15,380 bases of DNA from Candidatus Schekmanbacteria bacterium GWA2_38_11. Its GTDB lineage: Bacteria > Schekmanbacteria > GWA2-38-11. Both the position numbers and the translations under genes were made by a program. This document shows positions 6,584 to 14,024 of this stretch, piece after piece. A model generated the notes under the pieces. It did not search any database. It was not told the origin of the DNA and worked only from the letters and a program-made list of their open reading frames with translations. The first letter of the stretch is position 1. Every line of letters starts with the position of its first letter. The stretch is taken from positions 1 to 15,380 of the forward strand of contig MGDB01000108.1 of assembly GCA_001790645.1 (NCBI GenBank), in the 5' to 3' direction.

Positions 6584-7533
6584 TTTTTGCTTTGATCCTT
6601 TTTCTCCTCTGATGTTTCTTCAGGGTTTAGGAGTTCAGGATGGATGACGGCTTTGAAATCAGCCATTAATTTTTTTGTATAATTTTCTAACCTTTTTTGA
6701 GCAGTTTCTCTTGCCAGGCTATCTTTAATCATGGATTTTACTTCATCCAAAGGTTTTTGGTGTTCTTCTTTTTTTTCTTCAGTCTTTATGATATGATAAC
6801 CGTATCTTGTTTTAACCAGGTCACTTATTTCACCGGGCTTTAATTTAAAAGCTACTTCTTCAAAATCTTTTGCCATTCTTCCGCGTGCAAAAAAGCCTAA
6901 GTCACCGCCATTTTCTTTGCTGCCGGTGTCTTCAGAAAGTTCCTTGGCAAGTTTAGCAAAATCTTCACTCTTTTTTACTCTGGCAAGTATTCCCTTTGCT
7001 TTTTCCTCTGCTTTTTTCTTGTCCTCATCACGCGCGTTCTGGTCTACTTTTATCAGGATATGCCGGGCTTTTACCTTTTCAGGCTCTTTATATTTTGATA
7101 AATTTCTCTCGTAATATTTTTTAATCTCCTCATCTGAGGGGCTTGACTTATTCAAAATTTCTTCCTTGATCAATTCCTGGATTAATACTTGGTCGGCAAC
7201 GCTGTTTGTCTTTTCAATCACGTCAGGTTTTTGATCAAGCTTAAGTTCCCTTGCTTTTTTCGCTAAGACAATCTGCTGAACCAGTGCATTTAAAAGATCA
7301 ACCTTCCTTTCAGGTTCTGAAAATAATGCCTTGTACTGTTCAGGAAGATCGCTGAGTTTCTTCTCAAAGTCCTTCATGGTTATTTTCTGTGAGCCTATTT
7401 CAGCTAAAACTATTTTAGAATCGTCCTTTGCTTCTTCAGCTTTCTTTGCTTCCTCAGACCTTACAGAGAGCGAGAACGCCAGTGCTATTGCTAAAATCAA
7501 AACGCACAGAAAGGTTCTTTTCAAACTCATCAT
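6580..7533 (-). CDS. Parvulin-type peptidyl-prolyl isomerase (SurA/PrsA-like chaperone)
   Basis: A secreted 317-residue parvulin. Residues 1-26 form a signal peptide (basic start, then [15 protein letters not shown]); there is no lipobox, so it should be periplasmic and soluble. A SurA-like N-terminal helical region spans about 40-150, and one PPIC rotamase domain spans about 155-252 ([28 protein letters not shown]). The lysine-rich end is probably flexible. Such proteins fold outer-membrane or secreted proteins. Two ATGs stand side by side at 7533 and 7530. AAGGAG at 7537-7542 is better spaced for the second, so the protein may be one residue shorter. The stop overlaps the queF ATG. Pairing with queF looks like operon packing rather than a shared function. 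Confidence 0.88.
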   Translation of the reverse strand: MMSLKRTFLCVLILAIALAFSLSVRSEEAKKAEEAKDDSKIVLAEIGSQKITMKDFEKKLSDLPEQYKALFSEPERKVDLLNALVQQIVLAKKARELKLDQKPDVIEKTNSVADQVLIQELIKEEILNKSSPSDEEIKKYYERNLSKYKEPEKVKARHILIKVDQNARDEDKKKAEEKAKGILARVKKSEDFAKLAKELSEDTGSKENGGDLGFFARGRMAKDFEEVAFKLKPGEISDLVKTRYGYHIIKTEEKKEEHQKPLDEVKSMIKDSLARETAQKRLENYTKKLMADFKAVIHPELLNPEETSEEKKDQSKK

Positions 7534-7560
7534 TTTCTCCTTTTTAAGTTAATTGTTTAA

Positions 7561-7697
7561 AAGGGTTCAAGGATTCAAGATAACTTAACAGTGTAAAGTG
7601 TAAACCGAAAACTTAAAGTTTAAAGCTTTGAACTGTGGTTTTTAGCTTTGCGCTTTTAGTTTTCCGCCCTGTCTTGCTTGATTCCTTGACTCCTTAT
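7561..7697. repeat. Self-complementary heptad island, copy 3
   Basis: The outer arms GGTTCAAGGATTCAAG (7564-7579) and CTTGATTCCTTGACTCC (about 7677-7693) are near reverse complements. Between them the bases fall into 7-base units (AAAGTGT, AAACCGA, AAACTTA, AAGTTTA, then AGCTTTG, CGCTTTT, AGTTTTC). It fills the gap between the thioredoxin-fold gene and the parvulin gene. Confidence 0.6.
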
Positions 7698-7700
7698 TTT

Positions 7701-8021
7701 TTAGTCCTTACTCGCTCTTACAGGAGTTCCGTATTTTTTGTTCCACCATACTGAGATGTCATAGACGCTGCTGAGGTAGCGGTTTTTATTGTGCTCCTTT
7801 ACCTCAACCCCGGGGACTTTATCATCATTCAGAATCTGGTATTGGGGGCAACCCTTTTCCCCAAGCGCCTGGATAAGGGGTGACCTGTCTTTCCACTCAA
7901 CGGTCTTAATTTCTATGACCTTGGAAAGGTTATGTTGCAACCAGATGGAACGAAGTTCTTCGCAATTCGGGCAGAATGTTTCATTATTCCTTAAAAGATA
8001 CAAAATACCATAGTAACCCAT
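7701..8021 (-). CDS. Glutaredoxin/thioredoxin-fold protein with CPNC motif
   Basis: A 106-residue protein with an early redox-type motif, FCPNCEEL, giving a CxxC pair at Cys17 and Cys20. A CPQYQIL segment near 58-64 lies where thioredoxin folds have the cis-proline. No signal peptide is visible, so it is probably cytoplasmic. The length and motif fit small glutaredoxin-like proteins, but sequence similarity outside the CxxC is weak. The C-terminal part with two Trp residues (YDISVWWNKKYG) is not typical, and its partner is unknown. An AGGAGGA site at 8029-8035 lies 7 bases from the ATG. It is the first gene of the minus-strand series and has its own promoter-like sequence at 8070-8098. Confidence 0.65.
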   Translation of the reverse strand: MGYYGILYLLRNNETFCPNCEELRSIWLQHNLSKVIEIKTVEWKDRSPLIQALGEKGCPQYQILNDDKVPGVEVKEHNKNRYLSSVYDISVWWNKKYGTPVRASKD

Positions 8022-8069
8022 TATAAAATCCTCCTGATATTGGATAGTAAAAACAATATTCAGGGTTAG

Positions 8070-8098
8070 ATGTTAAGAAATTGCTTCTATTTAATCAA
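8070..8098 (-). promoter_or_regulatory. Sigma70-like promoter for the CPNC-protein gene
   Basis: On the minus strand, TTGATT (8098-8093) and TAACAT (8075-8070) are separated by 17 bases. Each matches the consensus at four or more positions. The ribosome site follows about 35 bases on. This is sequence reading only. Confidence 0.4.
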
Positions 8099-8132
8099 GA
8101 TAAAAGTTAATATAATAAAATTTTACCAAAAC

Positions 8133-8161
8133 TTGACTATCTGAGTTTGTATATTTAAATT
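8133..8161 (+). promoter_or_regulatory. Sigma70-like promoter for the DUF799-like lipoprotein
   Basis: TTGACT at 8133-8138 and TAAATT at 8156-8161 are separated by 17 bases. A start 7 bases past the -10 would fall on the ATG at 8168 itself, and no Shine-Dalgarno sequence precedes that ATG, so a leaderless message is possible. Confidence 0.4.
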
Positions 8162-8167
8162 AATAAT

Positions 8168-8827
8168 ATGAAGCTTAAAAAAATATATATATTAATCTTT
8201 TTAGCAATATCTCTTGCATCATGCTCAGAGATTCCTGTAATAAAAAAACTTTTTGATGTTAAATATACAGTATCAGAGAAATTTAAAAAGAACCCTCCAA
8301 AAGTAGTTGCCATACTTCCTTTTGAAAATTTGACTGAAGAGCCAGATGCTTCCCTTGTTGTGAGGAGAAGTTTTTACGGCCAGTTTGCTCCAAAGAGCTT
8401 TGTTGATATGGAAATCTTAAAAATAGATTCTGTATTAAATAAGAATCACATAAAGGGTGCCGGCGACTTGAAAAAATATGATCCAAGAGAAATTGGGAAA
8501 ATGCTCCATGCAGATGCTTTAATATACGGGAGGGTAACTTATTATAAAAAAGCATGGAGGCTCTTTTATTCTTATAAGACTGTGGGCCTTTCTGCAGAGA
8601 TGATAGATGCAAAAACAGGAGAAACACTCTGGATGGCTGACCACAGTAAAACAAGCTATGGAGGAGATATTCCGGGGACCACTTTTGTTGATCCTATCAG
8701 TACCATTGCAAGCCTGACAACAGGACCGGTAAAGGCTCTTTGGAGTTATTATTTAAAAGATATCGAGTTTATAAGAACTGCGGATGATTTTAACAAAGAA
8801 ATGGTAGAGACAATACCGGAACCGTAA
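8168..8827 (+). CDS. DUF799 (GNA1162)-like lipoprotein
   Basis: A 219-residue lipoprotein. The signal peptide MKLKKIYILIFLAISLASC ends in the lipobox LASC, with lipidated Cys19. The body resembles the DUF799/GNA1162 family: VVAILPFENLTEEPDAS near 46-62, the DADALIYGRVT motif near 113-124, and a SAEMIDAKTGETLWMADHSK strand near 140-160. That fold is shared with TolB-N-like and CsgG-like envelope proteins. Members sit in the outer membrane and their role is mostly unknown. Similarity was recognised from motifs only. The ATG has no ribosome site, and a promoter-like sequence ends 6 bases before it. It is transcribed away from the CPNC-protein gene. The next gene, uvrA, is separated by a repeat and is probably functionally unrelated. 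Confidence 0.7.
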   Translation: MKLKKIYILIFLAISLASCSEIPVIKKLFDVKYTVSEKFKKNPPKVVAILPFENLTEEPDASLVVRRSFYGQFAPKSFVDMEILKIDSVLNKNHIKGAGDLKKYDPREIGKMLHADALIYGRVTYYKKAWRLFYSYKTVGLSAEMIDAKTGETLWMADHSKTSYGGDIPGTTFVDPISTIASLTTGPVKALWSYYLKDIEFIRTADDFNKEMVETIPEP

Positions 8828-8833
8828 GATTAA

Positions 8834-8978
8834 AATATAAATCCTAAATTCGAAATTCAAATGACCTAAATTAAAAACTGTTTTGAACATTTGGATTTTG
8901 TGGTTCGACAGGCTCACCATGCTGAGCAAAGTCGAAGCATTGTTTAGAATTTAGGATTTTGGATTTAGAATTTACACC
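8834..8978. repeat. Self-complementary heptad island, copy 4, with nested element
   Basis: The left arm has TCCTAAA, TTCGAAA, TTCAAAT units, and the right arm (8941-8974) has AGAATTT, AGGATTT, TGGATTT units, the reverse complement. Between them sits a TTCGAC element at 8904-8936. The right arm ends four bases before the uvrA ATG. Confidence 0.7.
8904..8936. repeat. TTCGAC...GTCGAA stem-loop element
   Basis: TTCGAC at 8904-8909 pairs with GTCGAA at 8931-8936. Inside, GCTCA at 8912-8916 pairs with TGAGC at 8923-8927. It lies within the heptad island upstream of uvrA. A shorter, decayed relative lies at about 6146-6166. Confidence 0.7.
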
Positions 8979-8982
8979 ATCT

Positions 8983-11778
8983 ATGGATAAAGAAATTGAG
9001 ATAATAGGTGCCAGGACAAATAACCTCAAAGTGTTAAACTGTACCATACCTACCGGCAAACTTACTATTATAACCGGAGTTTCAGGTTCTGGAAAGTCAA
9101 GTCTTGCTTTTGACACCCTTTATGCAGAAGGACAGCGCAGATATGTTGAGTCAATGTCAACTTATGCGAGGCTATTTCTTGAAAGGATTGAAAGGCCGGA
9201 TGTGGATTACATTAATAACATTCAGCCTGCGATTGCCCTTGAGCAAAAAAATACTGTAAAAAATGCAAGATCCACAGTAGGGACAGCTACAGAGATCAAT
9301 GACTATTTAAGGCTTCTTTTTGCTAAGATCGGTAAAACCATCTGCCCTGCCTGCAATCTTGAAGTAAGAAAAGATACCCCGGAAATAGCAGCAGATTATC
9401 TTTTGAATAAAGATTTGGGTTCAAAAATTTTGATAATCTTTCCCGTCATGGCCGAGGACAAAGAACACTTTGAATCAATAAAAGATGTATTGGTGGGTCA
9501 GGGATATTTTAGGGTCTACAAAAAAGGAGAAATCATTGACCTTGATGAGCTCCAATATGAGGCTTTTGAGGGGGGCAAAAAAATAGAGGTCCTGATAGAC
9601 CGGGTTGAGATTAATGAAGGCCAGACCCAGAGGCTCAACGAATCTCTTGAAATTGCGTTTAAACTCGGGAGTGGGAAAGCCTCTGTAATAGGACTTGGCG
9701 GAGGTAGGATTGATTTTGATTCGTCTTTTAATTGCACACAATGCGGCACAGGTTTTAAAGAACCTGAACCACTTTTGTTTTCCTTTAATAGCCCTATGGG
9801 CGCTTGCCCGGTTTGCCACGGTTTTGGCAGAGTAATTGGGATAGACCTTGATAAAGTCATCCCGGATAAGAATCTTTCCATAAGAGAGTTGGCTATAGCA
9901 GCATGGAATACCCCTGCTTACCAGGAAATGTATAATGATCTTGAGTCAATTGCCAGTGCTCACAGGATTTCTCTTGATAAACCTTTTAAGGAGTTAAGCG
10001 AGAGGGAGAAGGATCTCGTCATCAACGGAGCTGGTGATTATATCGGGATAAGAGGGTTTTTTGACTGGTTTGAGGGCAAAAAATACAAGGTCCATGTGAG
10101 GGTAATGCTTGCCAGATACAGGAGCTATACTAAGTGTGGTGAATGCCGGGGGAGGAGGCTTAAGAAAGAGGCCATGTATGTAAAATTTATGGGAAAAGAT
10201 ATTTCACAAATCTGTTCAATGAGCATAAAAGACCTTAGTATCTTCTTCAATTACATGACTATTAAAAATTCTGAATTTGAGAAGGCAAAAAATATAATAA
10301 AAGAGATAAAGACCCGATTAAAGTATCTGAATGATGTTGGCCTTGGGTACCTTACCCTTGACAGGCAGACAAGAACATTGAGCGGCGGAGAGATGCAGAG
10401 AATAAGCCTTGCTTCAGCGTTAGGTTCATCTCTTACTGATACCCTTTATGTTCTTGATGAACCTACAGTTGGACTCCATGCAAGGGATAGTGCAAGGCTG
10501 CTTAATATTTTAAAAAACCTTAAAGAGAGCGGAAACACAGTTGTTGTTGTTGAGCATGACCGGACTATAATAGAAGGGGCTGATAAGGTTATTGATCTTG
10601 GCCCCGGAGCAGGTCAGCTTGGTGGTAAATTAGTTTTCCAGGGAAGATACGATGAACTTTTAAACGCAGAAGATTCCCTGACTGCTAAATTTTTAAGGAA
10701 TGGGAATATGGCTGATTTTAAATCTTTTAATAGAAAACCGAAGGGTTTTTTGCGTATTCGTAATGCCCGGAAAAATAATTTAAAAAACCTCAATGTGGAT
10801 ATCCCTCTTGGTGTTCTTGCTTGTATAACCGGCGTATCAGGTTCCGGCAAATCTACTTTAGTTAATGATATTCTCTACACCGGATTTAAGGAATTAAAGG
10901 CAAAGACAAAGGGTCCCTTGCGCGATATGAGGTCAGAAGATGTCAGGGAGGCAAGCGGGTTTGATTCAATAGAAGGGATTAATCTTGTAAGTGATATTAT
11001 ACTCATGGACCAGTCTCCTATTGGCAGGTCAATAAGGTCAAATCCTGTGACTTACATAAAGGCCTATGATGAAATAAGGAAGCTAATGGCATCCATAAGA
11101 GGGGCAAAAACGAAAGGTTTGAGTGCCAGGGATTTTTCGTTCAATGTAGATGGAGGGAGATGTGACGAATGCAAAGGGACTGGGGTCATAGTCCTTGAGA
11201 TGTACTTTATGGCTGATATTGAGGTAAAATGTGATAAATGCAATGCTAAAAGGTTTAACAGAAATGTTTTGGATGTATATTATAAAGGCAAAAATATAAA
11301 TGATATCCTTGACTTCACAGTAGGAGAGGCTATGAGTTTTTTCATAGATAAACCTGAGATTATCAGAAAACTTAGAGTCTTAAAAGAAATAGGCCTTGGC
11401 TATCTGAAACTCGGCCAGGGAACGGCCACATTAAGCGGTGGAGAATCTCAGAGGCTTAAACTTGCAAGCTTTCTTGCTGCAAATAAGGGAAAGGAAAGAT
11501 ACCTTTTCATCTTTGATGAACCAACCACAGGACTTCATCTTGCAGATATAGACACATTAATAAAGTTATTCCAGAGACTGGTTGATTTCGGACATTCGAT
11601 CCTCGTTATAGAGCATAACCTCGATTTTATAAAAGCTGCTGACTATATAATTGACCTTGGACCCGAAGGAGGAGAGGATGGTGGTTATATTGTGGCTCAG
11701 GGGAGTCTGGAGGAAATCCAGTCATGTAAATATTCCTATACTGGAAAATTTCTGAAACAGAAAACCAAACCTGAATAA
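8983..11778 (+). CDS. uvrA: Excinuclease ABC subunit A
   Basis: A 931-residue UvrA of normal length, the damage-sensing ATPase of nucleotide excision repair that loads UvrB. It has two ABC modules: Walker A GVSGSGKS at 32-39 and 617-624, and LSGGE signatures at about 466 and 817, each followed by a DEPT Walker B. Zinc site 1 is Cys251/254/275/278 and zinc site 2 is Cys727/730/750/753. The insert between the first Walker A and zinc site 1 (about 135-245) is where the UvrB-binding domain lies, so this is not a short UvrA2 type. The frame is open to a TTG at 8959, but that part is repeat DNA. The ATG at 8983 gives the normal MDKEIEIIGARTNNL start. No Shine-Dalgarno precedes it. It stands alone, with no uvrB nearby. 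Confidence 0.96.
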   Translation: MDKEIEIIGARTNNLKVLNCTIPTGKLTIITGVSGSGKSSLAFDTLYAEGQRRYVESMSTYARLFLERIERPDVDYINNIQPAIALEQKNTVKNARSTVGTATEINDYLRLLFAKIGKTICPACNLEVRKDTPEIAADYLLNKDLGSKILIIFPVMAEDKEHFESIKDVLVGQGYFRVYKKGEIIDLDELQYEAFEGGKKIEVLIDRVEINEGQTQRLNESLEIAFKLGSGKASVIGLGGGRIDFDSSFNCTQCGTGFKEPEPLLFSFNSPMGACPVCHGFGRVIGIDLDKVIPDKNLSIRELAIAAWNTPAYQEMYNDLESIASAHRISLDKPFKELSEREKDLVINGAGDYIGIRGFFDWFEGKKYKVHVRVMLARYRSYTKCGECRGRRLKKEAMYVKFMGKDISQICSMSIKDLSIFFNYMTIKNSEFEKAKNIIKEIKTRLKYLNDVGLGYLTLDRQTRTLSGGEMQRISLASALGSSLTDTLYVLDEPTVGLHARDSARLLNILKNLKESGNTVVVVEHDRTIIEGADKVIDLGPGAGQLGGKLVFQGRYDELLNAEDSLTAKFLRNGNMADFKSFNRKPKGFLRIRNARKNNLKNLNVDIPLGVLACITGVSGSGKSTLVNDILYTGFKELKAKTKGPLRDMRSEDVREASGFDSIEGINLVSDIILMDQSPIGRSIRSNPVTYIKAYDEIRKLMASIRGAKTKGLSARDFSFNVDGGRCDECKGTGVIVLEMYFMADIEVKCDKCNAKRFNRNVLDVYYKGKNINDILDFTVGEAMSFFIDKPEIIRKLRVLKEIGLGYLKLGQGTATLSGGESQRLKLASFLAANKGKERYLFIFDEPTTGLHLADIDTLIKLFQRLVDFGHSILVIEHNLDFIKAADYIIDLGPEGGEDGGYIVAQGSLEEIQSCKYSYTGKFLKQKTKPE

Positions 11779-11785
11779 ATTTCAG

Positions 11786-11814
11786 GGAGTGAAAAGTAGA
11801 TAGTAGATAGTTCT
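11786..11814 (+). repeat. Short heptad tract after uvrA
   Basis: Eight or more bases past the uvrA stop come units AGTGAAA, AGTAGAT, AGTAGAT, AGTTCTG. It is purine-rich on the coding strand, as in the tracts after the minus-strand genes. Confidence 0.45.
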
Positions 11815-11815
11815 G

Positions 11816-11887
11816 CCCAAAGTTGGTATATCCGTAACACTTAGAATATACCCTAATTTGGGAGTATATCCGAACCTTTTCGGATAT
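11816..11887 (+). repeat. Two hairpins sharing an ATATCCG word downstream of uvrA
   Basis: Hairpin 1: CCCAAA 11816-11821 with TTTGGG 11857-11862, and inside it GGTATAT 11825-11831 with ATATACC 11846-11852. Hairpin 2 is perfect: ATATCCGAA 11866-11874, loop CCTT, TTCGGATAT 11879-11887. GTATATCCG occurs twice (11826 and 11864), so CGGATAT could pair with either copy. No T run follows hairpin 2 directly; eight T residues occur at 11919-11926. Confidence 0.55.
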
Positions 11888-11952
11888 GAACAAGTTATCT
11901 CCCATTGAGAGACGAATATTTTTTTTAATTTTAGTTTTTTAATCAAAGAATT

Positions 11953-11973
11953 CCTCGAAGCTTTGCTGCGGGG
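11953..11973. repeat. GC-rich imperfect hairpin upstream of the SGNH gene
   Basis: CCTCGAAGC pairs with GCTGCGGGG across a TTT loop, with one mismatch and one G-T pair. It stands out from an AT-rich gap of 218 bases and ends 24 bases before the ATG of the next gene. Confidence 0.45.
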
Positions 11974-11996
11974 TAGTTCATTACGGAGCGTTTTAC

Positions 11997-13043
11997 ATGA
12001 AAAGGCTAAAGAAATTATCAATGATATTGCTTTACTTGTTACTTTTGTGTCTGCTACTTGAATTTAGCTTAAGATATTTTTTGAAAATACGGGATAAAGC
12101 ATCTTTTTTTGATCCCAAAACAATAATATACTATTACTACCCGGAATTAAAAGAAATAACTGAGACCCCTATTAGCAATAATGATAAATTTTTTGATATT
12201 TTAATATTAGATGGGTCTGCTCTAAATGACAAATGGGGAAATGTCAAAAGCGAGCTTTATAAACAACTCGAAGGAACCGGCATGAAAAATGTAAAAATTT
12301 ACAATGTAGCCGTCCCAGCTCATACATCTTTAGATAGTAGAATAAAATTTGAATGGTTGAAAGATAAGGATTTCGATTTGGTAATTTTTTATCATGGAAT
12401 TAATGAAGTCAGGTTTAATAATTGTCCTGATTCCTTTTTTAAGAGCAACTATTTACATTATTTATGGTACAATGAAATTATTAATATAGTTAAGCACAAA
12501 GAAATAAAATATACAGTTATCCCTTACCTTATTGAGAGTTTAAAAATTGGTATTCAAAAGAAGTTCAAATTAAGAAAATATGCCTCAATATATAACCCTG
12601 ATCCGGAGTGGGTAAAGTATGGAGCAAAGATTAAGACCTCCTCAGAGTTTAGAAAGAATTTAGAACAAATTATCAAACTGGCAGGGCTTAAAAACACTCC
12701 TGTTATGGTTATGACTTTTGCATATTATATTCCGTCTGATTATTCTTTGGACAAGTTTAATTCAAAAAAGTTAGATTACAGCAAGCATAGGAGTCCTCTG
12801 GAATGGTGGGGTAACCCGGAAAATGTTAAATTAGGGATGGAGGCACATAATCAGGTATTAAAGGATGTTGTTTCAACTGATACTTACAGGGAACTGTATT
12901 TTATTGATATGAATAATTTAATTCATAAGAATGGAAAAAATTTTGATGATGCATGCCATTTCACACAGGAAGGTTCACGGGAGTTTGCTTCTTATATGAT
13001 TCCGGTAATTCAGAAGATAGCTTTAAGTTATAAAAAGTACTGA
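11997..13043 (+). CDS. Membrane-anchored SGNH/GDSL-type hydrolase
   Basis: A 348-residue protein with one N-terminal membrane segment (about residues 8-23, leucine-rich) and a periplasmic SGNH-like domain. Block I is ILILDGSALND with candidate nucleophile Ser74, block III is HGINEVRF with Asn136, and block V is DDACHFTQEG with Asp318 and His321. Spacing over about 250 residues is long for the family but known among anchored forms. SGNH enzymes remove or transfer acyl groups on polysaccharide, lipid or peptidoglycan; the substrate is unknown. GGAG at 11985-11988 lies 8 bases from the ATG. There are no polysaccharide genes around it, and both flanking gaps contain repeats, so it may be a lone cargo gene. 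Family call is by motifs only. Confidence 0.75.
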   Translation: MKRLKKLSMILLYLLLLCLLLEFSLRYFLKIRDKASFFDPKTIIYYYYPELKEITETPISNNDKFFDILILDGSALNDKWGNVKSELYKQLEGTGMKNVKIYNVAVPAHTSLDSRIKFEWLKDKDFDLVIFYHGINEVRFNNCPDSFFKSNYLHYLWYNEIINIVKHKEIKYTVIPYLIESLKIGIQKKFKLRKYASIYNPDPEWVKYGAKIKTSSEFRKNLEQIIKLAGLKNTPVMVMTFAYYIPSDYSLDKFNSKKLDYSKHRSPLEWWGNPENVKLGMEAHNQVLKDVVSTDTYRELYFIDMNNLIHKNGKNFDDACHFTQEGSREFASYMIPVIQKIALSYKKY

Positions 13044-13083
13044 GGAAGAAGTTGAAGAAATAATTAGATTCCGATTTATTTGA

Positions 13084-13137
13084 TGTAGGGACAGGGTTTA
13101 TCCCTGTCCGTGGACAGCCATAAAGGCTGTACCTACG
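13084..13137. repeat. Two-hairpin palindromic element, copy 2
   Basis: Arm 1: GGACAGGG 13089-13096, loop TTTAT, CCCTGTCC 13102-13109. Arm 2: GGACAGCC 13112-13119, loop ATAAA, GGCTGTAC 13125-13132. The ends TGTAGG and CCTACG also pair. The two loops are complementary. It is the compact form of the element at 4374-4454. Confidence 0.75.
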
Positions 13138-13208
13138 TTGACGAGCGTATATGTGGCAAAAGATTTTTCTTTTACCTTTCTCACTTTGAACAAATATCAA
13201 AAATATAA

Positions 13209-13568
13209 TTAACCTTTTTTATAAAAAGCCTTCCAGTAAATCACTCCAGATATTCCCACTATAAACAGGGTAAGAACGAAAATAATTCTTTCAGACATCT
13301 CAACATAAATTATTTCTTCAAGATAGTGGGCAATAAAAGAACCCGGATAAGCCAAATACGGATTATATTTTTCATGCAACCATACCTCAAGATGAGTTAA
13401 GGGGCATATCCAGGAAAATATCTGACTCACGATGCTGAATACAAGTCCTGCTATATGAATATTCCGCACAAGTCTGTTAAACCTGCCCCAGAAGGCTCCA
13501 AAGATGATGAATAGAATCCAGAGAAAATGTATTACAACGACCAGGTCAGCAGCAAGTTTATAGAGCAT
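13209..13568 (-). CDS. DUF2784 family membrane protein
   Basis: A 119-residue protein with three or four hydrophobic segments (about 5-27, 38-58 and 92-112). It has the family's marks: MLYKLAADLVVVIHFLWILF at the start, WICPLTHLEVWL at about 53-64, and an IAHYLEEIIY helix. DUF2784 proteins are small inner-membrane proteins of unknown function; the conserved His, Cys and Glu residues might bind a ligand, but this is not shown. The start has only a weak GGGG site, about 13 bases upstream. It is convergent with the SGNH gene and divergent from the antitoxin gene, so it appears to be a single-gene unit. Confidence 0.82.
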   Translation of the reverse strand: MLYKLAADLVVVIHFLWILFIIFGAFWGRFNRLVRNIHIAGLVFSIVSQIFSWICPLTHLEVWLHEKYNPYLAYPGSFIAHYLEEIIYVEMSERIIFVLTLFIVGISGVIYWKAFYKKG

Positions 13569-13793
13569 AGTAAGAATAAGCCCCTTTTTAATAATTTTTT
13601 AACTCTAATATAGCAAACTCAATATCCTTATGCCATCATTTTGGGACAACCTGGAGTCATGCCTATTTATCAAGGGGCTCCTGACACCCAAGTATATTTT
13701 TCGTGTTTAAGAAAAAACCCTTTTGCTAAAAAACTTGCAATAATCTGCATATCTCGGTAAGTTAAAATATTAACGCTATTGGAGGTATTTCAC
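13569..13793. promoter_or_regulatory. Control region between DUF2784 and antitoxin genes
   Basis: No gene is seen. GTTAA-AATA-TTAAC at 13761-13774 is a perfect 5-bp inverted repeat just upstream of the antitoxin ribosome site (GGAGG at 13781-13785) and is placed where an autorepressor could bind. A TTGCAA at 13735-13740 is a possible -35, but no good -10 is at the right distance. Confidence 0.35.
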
Positions 13794-14024
13794 ATGCCGT
13801 CTAAAATAGAAAAGATTGAAAGGGAAGTTTTTCGGCTTCCTTCCCATGAAAGAGCTCTGCTAGCGGAGCATCTCATAAGCAGTTTAGATGATGAAGAAGA
13901 TCCGGAAGCAGAAATGCTGTGGATTGAAGAGGCTGAACATCGTTATAAAAAATACAAAGAAGGCAAGGTAAAAACAAAATCTGCAGAAATGGTGTTTAAA
14001 GAGGCTCGCTCAAAACTAAAATGA
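13794..14024 (+). CDS. Addiction-module antitoxin, PF09720/TIGR02574 family
   Basis: A 76-residue protein of the putative addiction-module component family: a helix ending in LPSHERALLAEHLISSLD at about 15-32, an acidic DDEEDPEAEMLWIEEAEHRY segment, and a KVKTKSAEMVFKEARSKL tail that would wrap around a ParE/RelE-type toxin. The frame could begin at TTG 13779, but GGAGG at 13781-13785 is 8 bases from the ATG at 13794, and the family starts there. Its TGA overlaps the ATG of the toxin (ATGA). The toxin is broken, so this antitoxin is now an orphan. Confidence 0.85.
   Translation: MPSKIEKIEREVFRLPSHERALLAEHLISSLDDEEDPEAEMLWIEEAEHRYKKYKEGKVKTKSAEMVFKEARSKLK

Noticed and set aside
8959..8982. 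TTG start for uvrA, adding 8 residues
   Set aside because: The added codons are repeat DNA, and UvrA proteins begin at the MDKEIEIIGAR segment coded from 8983.
11898..11926. Intrinsic terminator after uvrA (TCTC/GAGA stem and T run)
   Set aside because: The stem has only four pairs and the eight T residues begin 9 bases after it.
13779..13793. TTG start for the antitoxin
   Set aside because: This would place the start over the GGAGG ribosome site; the ATG at 13794 is correctly spaced from it.
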